A stretch of 14,496 nt of DNA from CAZMXP01 sp964570285 (GTDB taxonomy: Bacteria > Planctomycetota > PLA2), in the NCBI GenBank assembly GCA_964570285.1, contig CAZMXP010000080.1, positions 1 through 14,496 on the forward strand. The letters are read 5' to 3'. The notes below the pieces were generated by a model. It searched no databases. It was not told where the DNA came from and saw only the letters and a program-made list of their open reading frames with translations. Position 1 is the first letter of the stretch; every line of letters begins with the position of its first letter. The translations under genes and the position numbers were made by a program. Positions 12,667 to 14,496 of this stretch are shown here, piece by piece.

Positions 12667-14448
12667 GTGAGGTGGCGTCTGCTCCTCCTGTTGCCGGTGG
12701 TCGGCGTCGCGGCGCTGCTCTTCGCGCTCCGCGACGACGAGGGTCGACACCAGAGCCCTGCGCGGGCGGTTGTCGAAGATCGCCGCCCGCGGCGCGCGGT
12801 CTACGACATGGACGGCGAGGGGGCGCGGGGTGGCGGCGCCGCCGGATCTAGCGCGCGCGAGGCGCCGACGGCCCCCCCGGCCCCCCCCTGTTCGATCCAT
12901 GGCCTCGCGCGCGCCCGCGGATGGGTCGCCGCGCTGAGGGCCTATGACGGGCTGCCGCGGCTCGGTTCGCACGCACTAGAGCAGCAGCGGCTCGCCGAGG
13001 CGCTCGCCGAGGCGGTGAACCCGGTCGCGCGGCAGAACCTGATCTTCTTGACCGCGCTGACGGTGCCGCTGCCGCAGTGCGAGATGTGGCTGCGCGCGCT
13101 CGCCGCTGGCGAGGATGCGGGCGATGCGGAGGATGCGCTTCTCGCGCTCGCGTATGGCGGCGCCGCGGACGAGCGGGAGGCCTTTCTCCGCCTCGCGCGG
13201 GAGCCTTCGCGGGCGAAGGTGCACCGCCTCCTCGATGAATGGGAGGAGCACGAGGCGCTCGGCAACACCGGCACTCCGGCGGCGCGCGAGGTGCTGCGCA
13301 GCTACCGCTCTATCGAGGTGCTCGACCGCCTGCCCTACTTCAAGTGGACGCTCGTCGAGGCGCGGGTGCACTGGCTCGGCCACCCCGATCCTTCGGATGC
13401 CTTGGATCGCGCGCTGCGCGCGGCGTGGCTCGACCGCTATCCCGGCCATCCGGGCAGCGACGACATGGCCTATCGGATCGCGCGCACGCTCGCGCGCGAG
13501 CGGCAGTGGGCGGAGTCGGCGCGCTGGTATGCGCGAAGCGCTTCGCTGCCGGATCAGGACCTCAAGTGGGAGGCGACGGACCGCCTCCTCGCCACGGCGG
13601 AGCTGATGATGTCGCCGGAGGAGATCGATGCGGTCGCCCACGACCGGGGGTTCGACACGCCCAACCGCCTGCTGCTCTGCTACGTGCGCATCCGGAGGAT
13701 CGCCGCGGAGCGCGGATTCGCCGCCGGCCTCGCGGCGGCGGCGGGGCACGCCGCGGCGGAGCCGACCTCGCCGGTCGCGATCGCCTACCTCGCGCGTGCG
13801 GCCGACACGGTGCCGGAAGAGGCGGTGCCCGACGATCCCCGGCCCTACAGCGAGATCCGCCGCGCGACGCGGCTGGCGCCGCCGCAGGAAGCGCGCTCCC
13901 TCGATCGGGCGGCCATTGGGCGGCAGATGCGCGCGTGGGAGATTCTGGCCGATCTCGAGGAGCGCACGGCCCGCGCACGCCGGAGCGAGAGGTCGGCGCT
14001 GCTCTATCGCAGGGCGGCCCTGCTCTTTCACGACTCGCAGATCCTCTTCCCGACGCACTACGGATCGGTCTCGAGGTGCAAGGAGGACTACCTCGTTCTG
14101 CCCGTGGCCCGGGGGGACGGCGAGATGCTGCGCCAGTGGCGAGAGGCCAAGGAGCGCTGGTACGCCCACGCGCTGTCGCTCGCCCGCGCCGTGGAACTCT
14201 TCGACGAGATCGAGCGCTCCGACCCGGGGTACGCCTCTCTCGACAAGGTCCTCTTCTCCCGCGGCCTCGCGCGCAAGAAGCTCCTCGACCTGAGGGTCTG
14301 CCGGGAGTCGCAGCCCGCCCAGATCGCAGCCCTCGTCGCCGACTTCGAACGGTGCGCCGCCCGCTTCCCCGAGAGCCCGCTCGCGCTCGACTCGGTGGCG
14401 GCGGCGCGCTACTGGCGCAGGACGCGGCCCGACGTGTTTGGCGGCTAG
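12667..14448 (+). CDS. Large membrane-anchored helical-repeat (TPR-like) protein
   Basis: 593 residues from a GTG at 12667. Residues 3-21 (WRLLLLLPVVGVAALLFAL) form a signal anchor. Residues 22-75 are a disordered Arg/Gly/Pro/Ala linker. The rest is almost wholly helical and Ala/Leu/Arg/Glu-rich, with pairs of amphipathic helices suggestive of TPR-like repeats: DDMAYRIARTLARERQWAES with ARWYARSASLPDQDLKWEAT, the stretch near 440-470 (RSERSALLYRRAALLFHDSQ), and LVADFERCAARFPESPLALD near the end. This last one is a typical outer-membrane-lipoprotein/YbgF-style TPR turn. It probably acts in the periplasm as a scaffold or in envelope assembly. I do not recognise the family, and the repeat assignment is by eye. 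It follows the exported protein at 11892-12620. Confidence 0.72.
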   Translation: MRWRLLLLLPVVGVAALLFALRDDEGRHQSPARAVVEDRRPRRAVYDMDGEGARGGGAAGSSAREAPTAPPAPPCSIHGLARARGWVAALRAYDGLPRLGSHALEQQRLAEALAEAVNPVARQNLIFLTALTVPLPQCEMWLRALAAGEDAGDAEDALLALAYGGAADEREAFLRLAREPSRAKVHRLLDEWEEHEALGNTGTPAAREVLRSYRSIEVLDRLPYFKWTLVEARVHWLGHPDPSDALDRALRAAWLDRYPGHPGSDDMAYRIARTLARERQWAESARWYARSASLPDQDLKWEATDRLLATAELMMSPEEIDAVAHDRGFDTPNRLLLCYVRIRRIAAERGFAAGLAAAAGHAAAEPTSPVAIAYLARAADTVPEEAVPDDPRPYSEIRRATRLAPPQEARSLDRAAIGRQMRAWEILADLEERTARARRSERSALLYRRAALLFHDSQILFPTHYGSVSRCKEDYLVLPVARGDGEMLRQWREAKERWYAHALSLARAVELFDEIERSDPGYASLDKVLFSRGLARKKLLDLRVCRESQPAQIAALVADFERCAARFPESPLALDSVAAARYWRRTRPDVFGG

Positions 14449-14462
14449 GGCCTGTCTGAAAA
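14448..14462. mobile_element. Possible insertion-sequence terminus at the window edge
   Basis: GGGCCTGTCTGAAAA begins on the last base of the preceding gene's stop codon. Sequences of this form are common terminal repeats of bacterial insertion sequences. Only 49 bases remain in the window, so the second end and the transposase cannot be seen. Confidence 0.3.
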
Positions 14463-14496
14463 CCCCGCCGTCGGACCAAGGCCGAGCGAGGACAAG

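Overview
The window is uniformly GC-rich, with genes tightly packed on both strands. It reads as one bacterial chromosome segment, not phage or plasmid DNA: it has a tRNA gene, alanine dehydrogenase, a MATE transporter, a VapBC module and many signal-peptide or membrane-anchored proteins of unknown function. N-terminal signal or anchor segments suggest a cell with an envelope and many exported proteins. Paired WYL regulators, an RRM protein and a bacterial ERCC4 nuclease would fit Planctomycetota, Myxococcota or a related uncultured high-GC phylum. No gene here fixes the lineage, so that placement is a guess.

Layout. Positions 1-3921 (minus strand): alanine dehydrogenase, then a MATE-family transporter, then two WYL-domain regulators in tandem. 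The second regulator runs off the left edge. The MATE and WYL genes are closely spaced and the WYL pair shares a stop/start base, so these three look like one operon. Positions 3922-4111 hold two tandem copies of a GC-rich hairpin repeat. Next comes a minus-strand membrane-anchored coiled-coil protein (4112-4945), then a plus-strand tRNA-Val(GAC) with a clear promoter and an unusual C at position 33. Positions 5137-5507 are a gene-free spacer made of hairpins and an imperfect direct repeat. It ends at a small GIY-YIG endonuclease (5508-5816).

Positions 5909-7972 hold two convergent genes of unknown function, one plus and one minus. Between their stop codons sits a decayed insertion sequence of about 530 bp, probably IS1182-like. 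It is flanked by CTAG on both sides, each end is itself a hairpin, and the transposase is deleted and frameshifted. Positions 8188-9346 hold a plus-strand RRM RNA-binding protein facing a minus-strand vapBC toxin-antitoxin pair with a palindromic candidate operator over the vapB start. Positions 9468-10139 encode a compact ERCC4 (XPF/Mus81-type) nuclease with a helix-hairpin-helix tail. It overlaps tail-to-tail with a 561-residue minus-strand protein that has a GNAT-like segment. Positions 11892-14448 carry two plus-strand exported or anchored proteins of unknown function. The last 49 bases begin with a sequence resembling an insertion-sequence end.

No complete new multi-gene system is evident. 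The strongest candidates for a second look are the MATE-WYL-WYL cassette with its apparent ATC start codon, the ERCC4 nuclease, the 561-residue orphan, the insertion-sequence relic placed exactly between two convergent stop codons, and the C33 tRNA.
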